Source: Bacteroidales bacterium (GTDB lineage Bacteria > Bacteroidota > Bacteroidia > Bacteroidales > Bacteroidaceae). From it: a stretch of DNA of 14,309 nt. The DNA is taken from positions 1 through 14,309 of the forward strand of contig SFEK01000046.1 in the NCBI GenBank assembly GCA_004557285.1. Reading direction: 5' to 3'. Below the pieces are notes generated by a model that saw only the letters and a program-made list of their open reading frames with translations, searched no databases and had not been told where the DNA came from. This document shows positions 6,840-13,969 of the stretch, in pieces. The stretch's first letter is position 1; each line of letters starts with the position of its first letter. Position numbers and translations under genes: made by a program.

Positions 6840-8906
6840 ATGAAGAAAGCCTATATCACATCCCTCATTCTTGTCGTTGTCATGACCATCTTCGTGTCGT
6901 GTGGCACAGACAAGTATCTCAAGCGTGGCGAGAAATTTCTTGCCATAGGCGAATACTTTGAAGCTGCCGAAGAATTCAAGACGGCCTACAACAAGACACC
7001 TTCAAAGGATAAGGAGAAACGTGGGGCATGTGCCGTGAAACTTGCTGATTGCTACAAGCGAATCAATTATACTCAAAAGGCCATTGCCGCCTATCGCAAT
7101 GCCATCAGGTATAAATGTGACAATGCTGAACTGCATCTTGACTTTGCGCAGATGTTGCTCAAAAACGGTAACTACAAAGAGGCCGTCAAGGAATATCAGT
7201 TGGTGCTCGACTCTCTTCCTGACAACCAACTGGCCAAGAACGGATTGATTTCTGCTCAGACCGCACAGGAGAAAAAAGCGGAAGGGTCGCGCTATATCGT
7301 GAAGAAGATGGACATCTTCAATTCGCGCCGCGCCGATTATTCACCCATGCTTTTGGGTGATGAATATGACCAACTGTATTTCACCTCTACCCGCAACGAT
7401 GCCGAGGGAGACGAACTGAGTGGCATCACGGGTACCAAGCCCGGGGATATCTTCTTTTCAGCGAAAGACGACAAGGGGAAATGGGGAAAGCCGGAGCACA
7501 TAGAGTCGGGACTGAATACCGAATATGATGAGGGGGCATGTTGTTTCTCCACCGACCAACGCATGATGTATCTCACACAGTGCAGCACAGATCCCAGTTA
7601 TCCACGTTATGCCACCATTGTCACCTCCAACCGTTCGGATGCCGCATGGAGCAAGCCCACGCCGCTCGAACTGACCCGTGACACCTTGTCAAGTTATGCC
7701 CATCCGGCTGTGTCGCCCGATGGCGAATGGCTGTATTTCGTTTCTGACATGCCCGGAGGAAAGGGGGGACTTGACATCTGGCGTGTGCGACTCACCAGTT
7801 CGGGGGTGGGTGGCGTAGAGAATCTTGGAGCACCGGTCAATACGCCCGGTGACGAGATGTTTCCTACATTCCGCCCCAATGGCGACTTGTATTTCTCCTC
7901 CAATGGTCATCCTGGATTGGGAGGGCTCGACATCTTTATCGCCAAGGTGGATAAGCGTACAAGAAAATATGTGATTGAACATCCCGGTTATCCCCTCAAC
8001 TCACAGGGTGACGATTTTGGCATGACTTTCGAGGGGGCGCACAACCGTGGCTTCTTCTCGTCGAACCGTGGGGATGCCCGAGGCTGGGACCACATTTACA
8101 GTTTTGAGAAACCTGAAATCGTGCAGACCGTCAAAGGATGGGTGTACGAAATGGAAGGCTATGAACTGCCTGCCGCACAGGTGTATCTGGTGGGTAGCGA
8201 CGGCACCAACGAAAAACTCAGCGTGAAGGGCGACGGCTCGTTTGTGAAGGTGGTGGAGCCAGGGGTCGACTATATCATGCTCGCCACCTGCAAGGGGTAT
8301 CTCAACCACAAGGAGGAAATCAGCATCAAGCCCACCACGCAGTCGGAAGAGCATGAACTGCAGTTTCCACTGGCTTCAATCCGTGTGCCTGTGCTGATAG
8401 ACAACATCTTTTACGATTTCGACAAATATACCCTGCGTGACGAATCGGTGAAGGCTCTTGATGATTTGGTGAAATTGCTCAACGAAAACCCCAATGTGAC
8501 CATCGAGTTGAGTGCACATTGCGACTACAAGGGCAGTGCGGCCTACAATCAGGTGCTGTCGCAACGAAGGGCCGAAGCGGTGGTGAACTATCTCATCGCT
8601 CATGGTGTGGCCAAAGACCGCCTCACGCCCAAGGGATACGGCAAGGACAAACCGAAAACAATCCGCAAGAAACTGACCGAGAAATATCCGTGGCTCAAAG
8701 ATGGTGATGTGCTCTCAGAAGAGTTTATCAAGAAACTGGATGACGAGAAACAGGAGATTTGCAACCAGCTCAACCGCCGTACGGAATTTGTGGTGTTGCG
8801 TATCACCTATGGCATGTTCGACGAACAGGGAAATCTCAAAAATCCGCCACAGCCACAAACACAGAAAGCTGCAGACGACGAAGAAGATTTCTTGTTTGTG
8901 GAATAA
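6840..8906 (+). CDS. porE: PorE-like outer-membrane lipoprotein: TPR, beta-propeller, regulatory fold, OmpA peptidoglycan-binding domain
   Basis: A 688-residue lipoprotein with the same domain order as Porphyromonas gingivalis PorE (PG1058), a type IX secretion component thought to tie the machinery to peptidoglycan. A lipoprotein signal precedes C21 (lipobox FVSC). Residues about 25-145 form TPR-like helices. About 160-420 hold repeated PD40 blades (for example SPDGEWLYFVSD and RPNGDLYFSSNG; five such repeats are visible). About 425-510 is a carboxypeptidase-regulatory/Cna_B-like fold. From about 515 is an OmpA C-terminal domain with FYDFDKYTL, D562 in HCDYKG and the peptidoglycan-binding helix NQVLSQRRAEAV (R577). 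A charged insertion of roughly 40 residues follows KGYGKDKPK before NRRTEFVV, and the tail is acidic (ADDEEDF). A generic OmpA/PD40 lipoprotein is the alternative; the full four-part architecture and similar length favour PorE. Confidence 0.8.
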   Translation: MKKAYITSLILVVVMTIFVSCGTDKYLKRGEKFLAIGEYFEAAEEFKTAYNKTPSKDKEKRGACAVKLADCYKRINYTQKAIAAYRNAIRYKCDNAELHLDFAQMLLKNGNYKEAVKEYQLVLDSLPDNQLAKNGLISAQTAQEKKAEGSRYIVKKMDIFNSRRADYSPMLLGDEYDQLYFTSTRNDAEGDELSGITGTKPGDIFFSAKDDKGKWGKPEHIESGLNTEYDEGACCFSTDQRMMYLTQCSTDPSYPRYATIVTSNRSDAAWSKPTPLELTRDTLSSYAHPAVSPDGEWLYFVSDMPGGKGGLDIWRVRLTSSGVGGVENLGAPVNTPGDEMFPTFRPNGDLYFSSNGHPGLGGLDIFIAKVDKRTRKYVIEHPGYPLNSQGDDFGMTFEGAHNRGFFSSNRGDARGWDHIYSFEKPEIVQTVKGWVYEMEGYELPAAQVYLVGSDGTNEKLSVKGDGSFVKVVEPGVDYIMLATCKGYLNHKEEISIKPTTQSEEHELQFPLASIRVPVLIDNIFYDFDKYTLRDESVKALDDLVKLLNENPNVTIELSAHCDYKGSAAYNQVLSQRRAEAVVNYLIAHGVAKDRLTPKGYGKDKPKTIRKKLTEKYPWLKDGDVLSEEFIKKLDDEKQEICNQLNRRTEFVVLRITYGMFDEQGNLKNPPQPQTQKAADDEEDFLFVE

Positions 8907-8963
8907 TGTGAAGGTTTTTTAAAGATAATTGTATTTTTTGTCGTTGGCGTAAGGTTTTTTTAT

Positions 8964-8971
8964 TACCTTTG
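8964..8971 (+). promoter_or_regulatory. Bacteroidota-type -7 box of the acyltransferase cassette promoter
   Basis: TACCTTTG matches the Bacteroidota sigma-ABfr -7 consensus TAnnTTTG at all fixed positions. Candidate upstream elements are TTGG at 8944-8947 and TTTG at 8937-8940, giving gaps of about 17 and 23 bases, slightly off the usual 19-21. Transcription would start near 8978, about 80 bases before the chosen ATG of the SGNH gene. It lies in the 107-149 base gap after the PorE-like gene, which also has two T-runs (8915-8920, 8934-8939) without any clear stem. This promoter makes the four downstream genes a separate unit. Confidence 0.6.
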
Positions 8972-9055
8972 CAGTCCTTTTTGAAATAACACTTCAATAA
9001 GGGTGAATGATGATTGACAGCAAAGATAAGAATAGACTTTCAGAACAATAGATTT

Positions 9056-9799
9056 ATGTCGGTTAGGTTGAGATGGGGAATTCTACTGTTCTCAGTGGTT
9101 TTTCAGGTGATGGATGTGGTGGCAACGACCAAGATAGCACAGCCGCATGTGGTGCTGCTGGGCGACTCGAACACATGGATAGGCGGCGACGACTGCAGTG
9201 ATGAGCATGGGTGGAGCAAATGGTTTAAGGCTTGTTTCCAACCAGCATCCTGCCAAAGTTTTGCCCGTAGTGGAGCCACTTGGAGCCATACACCGCACAC
9301 CGTCAAGGACACCAAGGAATATACCGAGGTGATCAGTGACAACAATGTGGTGCTGAACCAGCTTTATCGGCTGATGGAGCGCCTGGCCAAGGGCAACACC
9401 CCCTTGCCCGATGTCATCGTGATTGCTGCCGGCACCAACGATGCGTGGTTTGCCGACAAACGACCTGATGCCTTGCAGGGAGGTGTGGCCGAAGCGGTGG
9501 ACAAGGTGTGCCGTATCATCAGCAGACAATTTCCCAAGGCACGCGTGTTGTTGCTCACGCCCATACCTTCTGCCAAAATCAACGAAGGGCGAATCACCAA
9601 AGTGGGAGATATCATCCAGCGTTGTGCAACCCTGGCTGGCGTAGAGTGCCTTCGCCTCGACAAAGTGGGGTGTATAGACGCCGCCCAAGAGAAAAAGAAG
9701 TATGTGATGACCAAGGATGGCGTGCATACCAGTGTGTACGGTGCGAAGTGTGTCGGTGAGGCTGTGGCACAATATCTGTTGACAACAAAAATCAAATAA
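9056..9799 (+). CDS. Exported SGNH/GDSL-family hydrolase (possible O-acetylesterase or transferase)
   Basis: A 247-residue protein from ATG 9056 with an export signal (RLRWGILLFSVVFQVMDVVA, then a likely cleavage after VVA). All four SGNH blocks are visible: S38 in LLGDSNTW, G73 in ARSGAT, N128 in AAGTNDAW, and D221/H224 in KDGVHTS. The fold hydrolyses or transfers acyl groups, and the envelope location plus the MBOAT and DHHW neighbours suggest an O-acyl group on a surface glycan as substrate. The frame also opens at a TTG at 9014, adding 14 polar residues ahead of the signal peptide; I prefer the ATG because it places the basic residues and hydrophobic core at the very N-terminus. It is the first gene of the cassette, eight bases before the MBOAT gene. 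Lipase or other esterase activity remains possible. Confidence 0.82.
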   Translation: MSVRLRWGILLFSVVFQVMDVVATTKIAQPHVVLLGDSNTWIGGDDCSDEHGWSKWFKACFQPASCQSFARSGATWSHTPHTVKDTKEYTEVISDNNVVLNQLYRLMERLAKGNTPLPDVIVIAAGTNDAWFADKRPDALQGGVAEAVDKVCRIISRQFPKARVLLLTPIPSAKINEGRITKVGDIIQRCATLAGVECLRLDKVGCIDAAQEKKKYVMTKDGVHTSVYGAKCVGEAVAQYLLTTKIK

Positions 9800-9807
9800 C
9801 ACGGGAT

Positions 9808-11241
9808 ATGGTATTTTCAGATTTGTTTTTCCTGTTTGTGTTTCTCCCTTCATTTATGCTATGCTATCTCATGGCGCATTGGGTTGATGCCAAGTGGCTG
9901 AAGGCAGGACATGCGCTCAAGAATGCGGTGCTTGTGGTGTTCTCGCTGCTGTTTTACGCCTGGGGCGAGCCGGTATATGTTTTTCTGATGATGGGTTGTG
10001 TGCTGGTCAACTACATGATGGGATTGGCCATAGCCTATACCGACATGTTCCGCAAAACCATATTGTCTATTGGCATCGGGTGCAACCTTGCCATTTTGGG
10101 CACATTCAAATATTCATCCTTCCTCACACAGGCGGTCAACAGTCTTGGCTTTGATTTCCCTGTGCCCGAGATAGCCCTGCCCATTGGCATCAGCTTTTAT
10201 GTGTTCCAGTCGATATCCTATCTGGTGGATGTCTATCGCCAAGAGTCTCCCGTGCAGCGCAATCTTGGTCATCTGTTGCTCTATATCTCGATGTTCCCAC
10301 AGTTGATTGCCGGTCCGATTGTCAGGTATGGCACTGTGGCCCATGAGATTGGTCACCGCAGGGTTGACAGAAGCGACGTGGCAGAAGGTATCTACCGTTT
10401 TCTCCTTGGTTTGGGCAAGAAGGTGATCCTGGCCAACCAGCTGTCCGAGGTCTCTGATTTCTTCCTCACGCAAGGTTTGTCACACCTCACTACTCTTGGA
10501 GCATGGGTAGGCATAGTGGCCTATACCCTGCAGATATATTTCGACTTCTCTGGCTATTCAGATATGGCTATAGGCATTGGCCGCTGCTTGGGTTTCCATT
10601 TCAAGGAAAATTTCAACCATCCCTACTGCTGTAATTCTATTACCGACTTCTGGCGCCGCTGGCACCAGTCTTTGGGCAGTTTCTTCCGCGACTATGTGTA
10701 TATCCCCATGGGAGGCAACAGGCAACATCAGGCCCTCAACATCCTGGTGGTGTGGTTCCTCACCGGCATGTGGCATGGCGCCAGTTGGAATTTCATCATT
10801 TGGGGTATGTATTTCGGGGTGATAGTGATGCTCGAAAAATACACGTTGCTCAAGGTGCAGCACAAGCTGCCCTCCCCCTTGCTGCACCTCTACAGCATGT
10901 TGATAGTCATTGCAGGTTGGGGCATCTTCTATTTCGATGATTTCCAAGCCCTTGGCCTGTTCTTCAACGCCTTTGTGGGCAATGTGCCGGTATTTACCGA
11001 TTTCACCGTCATGGGTGCACTCACCGACCATTTCTGGTTGTGGGTTGTGGCCGTGGTATTTTGTATGCCTGTGAGGAGATGGGCGGCAACAGCAGTTGGC
11101 CGTCTTTCCGGCGCACACCGCAATACGGCGGCTGTGCTCATCGCAACGTCGAGGGCTGTGGTGTCGGTGCTGCTGCTGGCATTGAGTGTAGCTCTCCTTG
11201 TCGGTGCCACCAATAATGCGTTTATCTATACAAGATTCTAA
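9808..11241 (+). CDS. MBOAT-family O-acyltransferase (AlgI/DltB-like polysaccharide acyl exporter)
   Basis: A 477-residue multi-pass membrane protein with the usual MBOAT length and motifs. The family's invariant histidine is H323 in FLTGMWHGASWNF, preceded by DFSGYSDMAIGIGRCLGF and FWRRWHQSLGSFFRDYVYIP, both hallmarks of the AlgI/DltB/PatA branch. The N-terminus (MVFSDLFFLFVFLPSF) is also typical. Such proteins take acyl groups, usually acetyl from acetyl-CoA, and pass them across the inner membrane to periplasmic SGNH-type partners that decorate a polysaccharide. The gene has eight bases to the upstream SGNH gene and six to the downstream DHHW gene, so all are probably co-transcribed. No polysaccharide polymerase or teichoic-acid gene is in the window, so the acceptor is unknown. 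Confidence 0.93.
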   Translation: MVFSDLFFLFVFLPSFMLCYLMAHWVDAKWLKAGHALKNAVLVVFSLLFYAWGEPVYVFLMMGCVLVNYMMGLAIAYTDMFRKTILSIGIGCNLAILGTFKYSSFLTQAVNSLGFDFPVPEIALPIGISFYVFQSISYLVDVYRQESPVQRNLGHLLLYISMFPQLIAGPIVRYGTVAHEIGHRRVDRSDVAEGIYRFLLGLGKKVILANQLSEVSDFFLTQGLSHLTTLGAWVGIVAYTLQIYFDFSGYSDMAIGIGRCLGFHFKENFNHPYCCNSITDFWRRWHQSLGSFFRDYVYIPMGGNRQHQALNILVVWFLTGMWHGASWNFIIWGMYFGVIVMLEKYTLLKVQHKLPSPLLHLYSMLIVIAGWGIFYFDDFQALGLFFNAFVGNVPVFTDFTVMGALTDHFWLWVVAVVFCMPVRRWAATAVGRLSGAHRNTAAVLIATSRAVVSVLLLALSVALLVGATNNAFIYTRF

Positions 11242-11247
11242 AGAAAA

Positions 11248-12282
11248 ATGAAAAAGACGATAAGTTTGATTGCGGTGCTGTTGCTGCTTGCCATGACTGT
11301 TGAAACCGCTGCTGACAACCGCCGCCGTACAAGACCCCGTGCTGTGCCCCATGCCAAGCGCAAGGTGGGCAATCCCAATATCCTGGTCATCGATTCAGGA
11401 ATGAACACCCGTGCCATGGAACTGTATAAGGGTGCCGTGGAAAACGCAGTGTCTTATGCCCACATGGTGAACAGCTACAAGCGGGCGTGGGGCGACAAGG
11501 TCAATGTCTATTGCATGGTGATACCCACAGCCGTGGCATTGTATTGCCCCGACTCCCTGCGCTACAAGACCAACGACGAACAGGCCACGCTCAATGCGCT
11601 CTATGGTGTGCTCGACCCCGATGTGGAGGGCGTCCGTCTGCTGCCCGTACTGCAAGAACGCAAGGCCGAAAACATCTATTCGCGCACCGACCACCATTGG
11701 GCACCCCTCGGTGCCTTTTATGCCGCCAAGGAATTTGCCCATCGTGCCAAGGTGGATTTCAAGCCACTCTCTGCTTACGACATGAAGGTGGTCAAGAATT
11801 TCGTGGGCACGATGTATAAGTTTTCGGGCAACGTTGCAGTAAAGAATGCGCCCGAGGATTTTGTATATTATACGCCCCGAGATGTCAGTTACCGTGCGCT
11901 GTTCAGTGAATACATCTTCAATGCCAGGAAACAGGTGGTGGGCGAACGCGAACCAGTAGAGGGCAGTTTCTTCCGGCAATATGCCGATGGCAACGGAGCG
12001 GCTTATTGCACCTTTATGGGAGGCGATACCAAACTGACTAAGGTGACGACCAGCACGGCCAACGGCAGAAAACTGATGATATTGAAGGATAGTTATGGCA
12101 ATGCCCTGCCCGGCTATCTTTTCTCTTCTTTTGAAGAAATATATGTGGTGGACTACAGGTATTTCCGGCAACACATCGTGGCCTATGCCCAGGATCATGG
12201 CATCACGGATGTGCTCTTTGCCAACAATCTGATTCATGCCAGCATGAAGAATACCACCGACACTTACTTGAAAAAACAATGA
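11248..12282 (+). CDS. DHHW-family periplasmic protein, AlgX/AlgJ-like putative O-acetyltransferase (copy 1)
   Basis: A 344-residue protein with a cleavable signal peptide (KKTISLIAVLLLLAMTVETAA), then an Arg-rich stretch of about 17 residues. Its core carries D148-H149-H150-W151 in RTDHHWAPLGAFYAAKEFA and S282 in LKDSYGNALPGYL. In AlgX and AlgJ the Asp/His pair precedes the nucleophilic serine, a circular permutation of the SGNH order, and the same arrangement is seen here. The inferred role is to receive acetyl groups exported by the MBOAT and place them on an envelope glycan. It lacks the roughly 100-residue N-terminal region present in copy 2 (KRDLTVFPEF...WFSDSEPYRD type), so it is a shorter form. 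Its stop overlaps the start of copy 2 by four bases. Catalytic roles are inferred from motif order only. Confidence 0.82.
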   Translation: MKKTISLIAVLLLLAMTVETAADNRRRTRPRAVPHAKRKVGNPNILVIDSGMNTRAMELYKGAVENAVSYAHMVNSYKRAWGDKVNVYCMVIPTAVALYCPDSLRYKTNDEQATLNALYGVLDPDVEGVRLLPVLQERKAENIYSRTDHHWAPLGAFYAAKEFAHRAKVDFKPLSAYDMKVVKNFVGTMYKFSGNVAVKNAPEDFVYYTPRDVSYRALFSEYIFNARKQVVGEREPVEGSFFRQYADGNGAAYCTFMGGDTKLTKVTTSTANGRKLMILKDSYGNALPGYLFSSFEEIYVVDYRYFRQHIVAYAQDHGITDVLFANNLIHASMKNTTDTYLKKQ

Positions 12283-13823
12283 ACATGATGGACCAACAAA
12301 AGCATAACATCCCCTTGAACAAGACTGCAGCCACATGCTACATGGCCATTGTGGCCTTTGTCTTTCTGTGTTTCGCCATCGTTTTCGACACGTTTCCGCG
12401 GAGCACCTATTCGTCTTTGGAGAAGCGCGACCTGACGGTCTTTCCCGAATTTTCCATGGATAAACTCACCTCGGGGGCGTTTGCCAAAGGAGTGTCGTCG
12501 TGGTTTAGCGACAGCGAACCCTACCGTGACTTGTTTCTTGCCATGAGTATGCAGGTGAAAGACTGGATGAGGGTGTCATTCTCTGAGGAACAGATCACCT
12601 TCCATGCTTCTGCTGATGCCGTGACTGAAGGTGAGGACAATGCACTCAAAGGCGACGGACTGGTAGAGGGATTTGACAATAGCGACATCAGCGATGGTAC
12701 GGCCAAGATTGCCAATGCCGGTATCCTGATTGTAGGCAATGGCGACAAGGTGAGGGCACTCATGGCCTTTGGCGGAAGCGCAAAGGGAGGCGGCTGCTAC
12801 TCGCGTGTGGCCAACAAATACAAGGAGACATTCGGTTCGTCGGTCAATGTCTTTTGTATGGTGATACCTACAGCCATGGAGTATTACTGTCCCAAGCAGG
12901 CCAAGCATGTGGGCAACCGCCAGTGGCCCACCATCAACAACATCCACTCACAGCTCAACAGTGGTGTGCTGGCTGTGGATGTATATACCGCACTGGGCAA
13001 ACATGCCGACGAAGACATCTATCTGCGCACTGACCATCATTGGGCACCATTGGGCGCATTTTATGCCGCCAAGGAATTTGCCCGTGTGGCCAAGGTGCCG
13101 TTCAAGGATTTGAACAGCTACACCCGAAAGGTGGTGCATGGCTATGTGGGAAGCATGTATGCCTATTCCAAGGACATGGCCATCAAGAATGCTCCTGAGG
13201 ATTTTGTCTATTACGAGCCCAATGGGGTGAAGTATGACACGTATTATACGCCATATACCATCGACAAAAACTATCACGTCACGGGCATGGGCAAGACTTT
13301 CAAGGGCAAGTTCTTCTACCACTACAAGGATGGAAACGGCGGAGCCTATTGCACTTTCATGGGTGGCGACACCAAGATCACCAAGGTGGTTACCTCTACG
13401 CATAATGGCCGTAGGGTATTGATATTGAAAGACAGTTTTGGCAATGCCTTGCCAGGTTATCTTTTCTTTTCGTTTGAGGAAGTGCATGTTGTCGATACCC
13501 GTTATTTCACCAAAAATATGGTGGAATATGTGCGCAGCAACAAGATCACCGACATCCTTTTTGCCAACAACATCTTCAATGCCTATAACCCCAAGTTCTG
13601 TGTCCGTTATGAGAAGTTCCTCACTCAGGGCAATCAGACCCACTTCACGCCGTCTGCAGAACCTGTCTCTCATGACCACGGTGGCAACCTTCCACGGCAG
13701 GGCAGCAGCGAGATGCCTTCGGCAACGCCATCCCCAGATGGCATTGAGGAACGTAAGCCAGACAATGATGCTGCTGACGGCCATAAGACCAAACCTCGTG
13801 CCGAGCGCAGGGATTCCTTGTGA
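12279..13823 (+). CDS. DHHW-family membrane-anchored protein, AlgX/AlgJ-like putative O-acetyltransferase (copy 2)
   Basis: A 514-residue paralog of the gene before it. Residues about 19-36 (CYMAIVAFVFLCFAIVF core) form one transmembrane segment without a clear cleavage site, so it is probably anchored in the inner membrane facing the periplasm. Next is the N-terminal DHHW-family region SSLEKRDLTVFPEFSMDKL...WFSDSEPYRD (about 43-88), absent from copy 1. The shared core carries D252-H253-H254-W255 and S386 (KDSFGNALPGYL), with long runs identical to copy 1. After about residue 454 comes a Pro/Ser/Asp/Arg-rich tail of some 60 residues that is probably disordered. The start could also be ATG 12285 or 12288; the ATGA overlap favours 12279. 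It is the last gene of the cassette. Substrate and division of labour with copy 1 are unknown. Confidence 0.82.
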   Translation: MNMMDQQKHNIPLNKTAATCYMAIVAFVFLCFAIVFDTFPRSTYSSLEKRDLTVFPEFSMDKLTSGAFAKGVSSWFSDSEPYRDLFLAMSMQVKDWMRVSFSEEQITFHASADAVTEGEDNALKGDGLVEGFDNSDISDGTAKIANAGILIVGNGDKVRALMAFGGSAKGGGCYSRVANKYKETFGSSVNVFCMVIPTAMEYYCPKQAKHVGNRQWPTINNIHSQLNSGVLAVDVYTALGKHADEDIYLRTDHHWAPLGAFYAAKEFARVAKVPFKDLNSYTRKVVHGYVGSMYAYSKDMAIKNAPEDFVYYEPNGVKYDTYYTPYTIDKNYHVTGMGKTFKGKFFYHYKDGNGGAYCTFMGGDTKITKVVTSTHNGRRVLILKDSFGNALPGYLFFSFEEVHVVDTRYFTKNMVEYVRSNKITDILFANNIFNAYNPKFCVRYEKFLTQGNQTHFTPSAEPVSHDHGGNLPRQGSSEMPSATPSPDGIEERKPDNDAADGHKTKPRAERRDSL

Positions 13824-13867
13824 GAGAATACATTAAAAACAACATTTTATTTATACCTTTCTGCTCA

Positions 13868-13905
13868 AAAAAACGCCCAATTCGGGCAATAACATGAGGT
13901 TTTTT
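13868..13905 (+). terminator. Possible intrinsic terminator after the acyltransferase cassette
   Basis: GCCC (13875-13878) pairs with GGGC (13884-13887) around a five-base loop, and the flanking AAAAAAC (13868-13874) can pair with GTTTTTT (13899-13905), leaving an 11-base bulge on the 3' side. The final run of six Ts would serve as the termination tract. The GC stem is short and the bulge large, so this is a weak call, but it sits 45 bases after the last cassette gene and just before the next promoter. Confidence 0.35.
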
Positions 13906-13938
13906 ATTTCGACTGGCTTATCATTCGGGATTTTTATG

Positions 13939-13946
13939 TAAATTTG
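13939..13946 (+). promoter_or_regulatory. Bacteroidota-type -7 box upstream of the rRNA methyltransferase gene
   Basis: TAAATTTG fits TAnnTTTG exactly and lies 23 bases before the ATG at 13970, so the leader would be short. No strong TTTG -33 element is at the expected 19-21 base distance; the sequence there is CTGGCTT. With the possible terminator before it, this box marks the start of a new transcription unit. Confidence 0.55.
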
Positions 13947-13969
13947 CGACCGTTAAACCAAGGTATCAG

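Noticed and set aside
9007..9051. A 14-codon leader ORF (ATGATG...TAG) before the SGNH gene
   Set aside because: It has no regulatory peptide pattern (no residue runs or attenuator hairpin) and could occur by chance; it is in another frame from the gene.
13854..13861. TACCTTTC as a second -7 box after the cassette
   Set aside because: It misses the final G of TAnnTTTG and lies before the possible terminator; TAAATTTG at 13939 is a better candidate.
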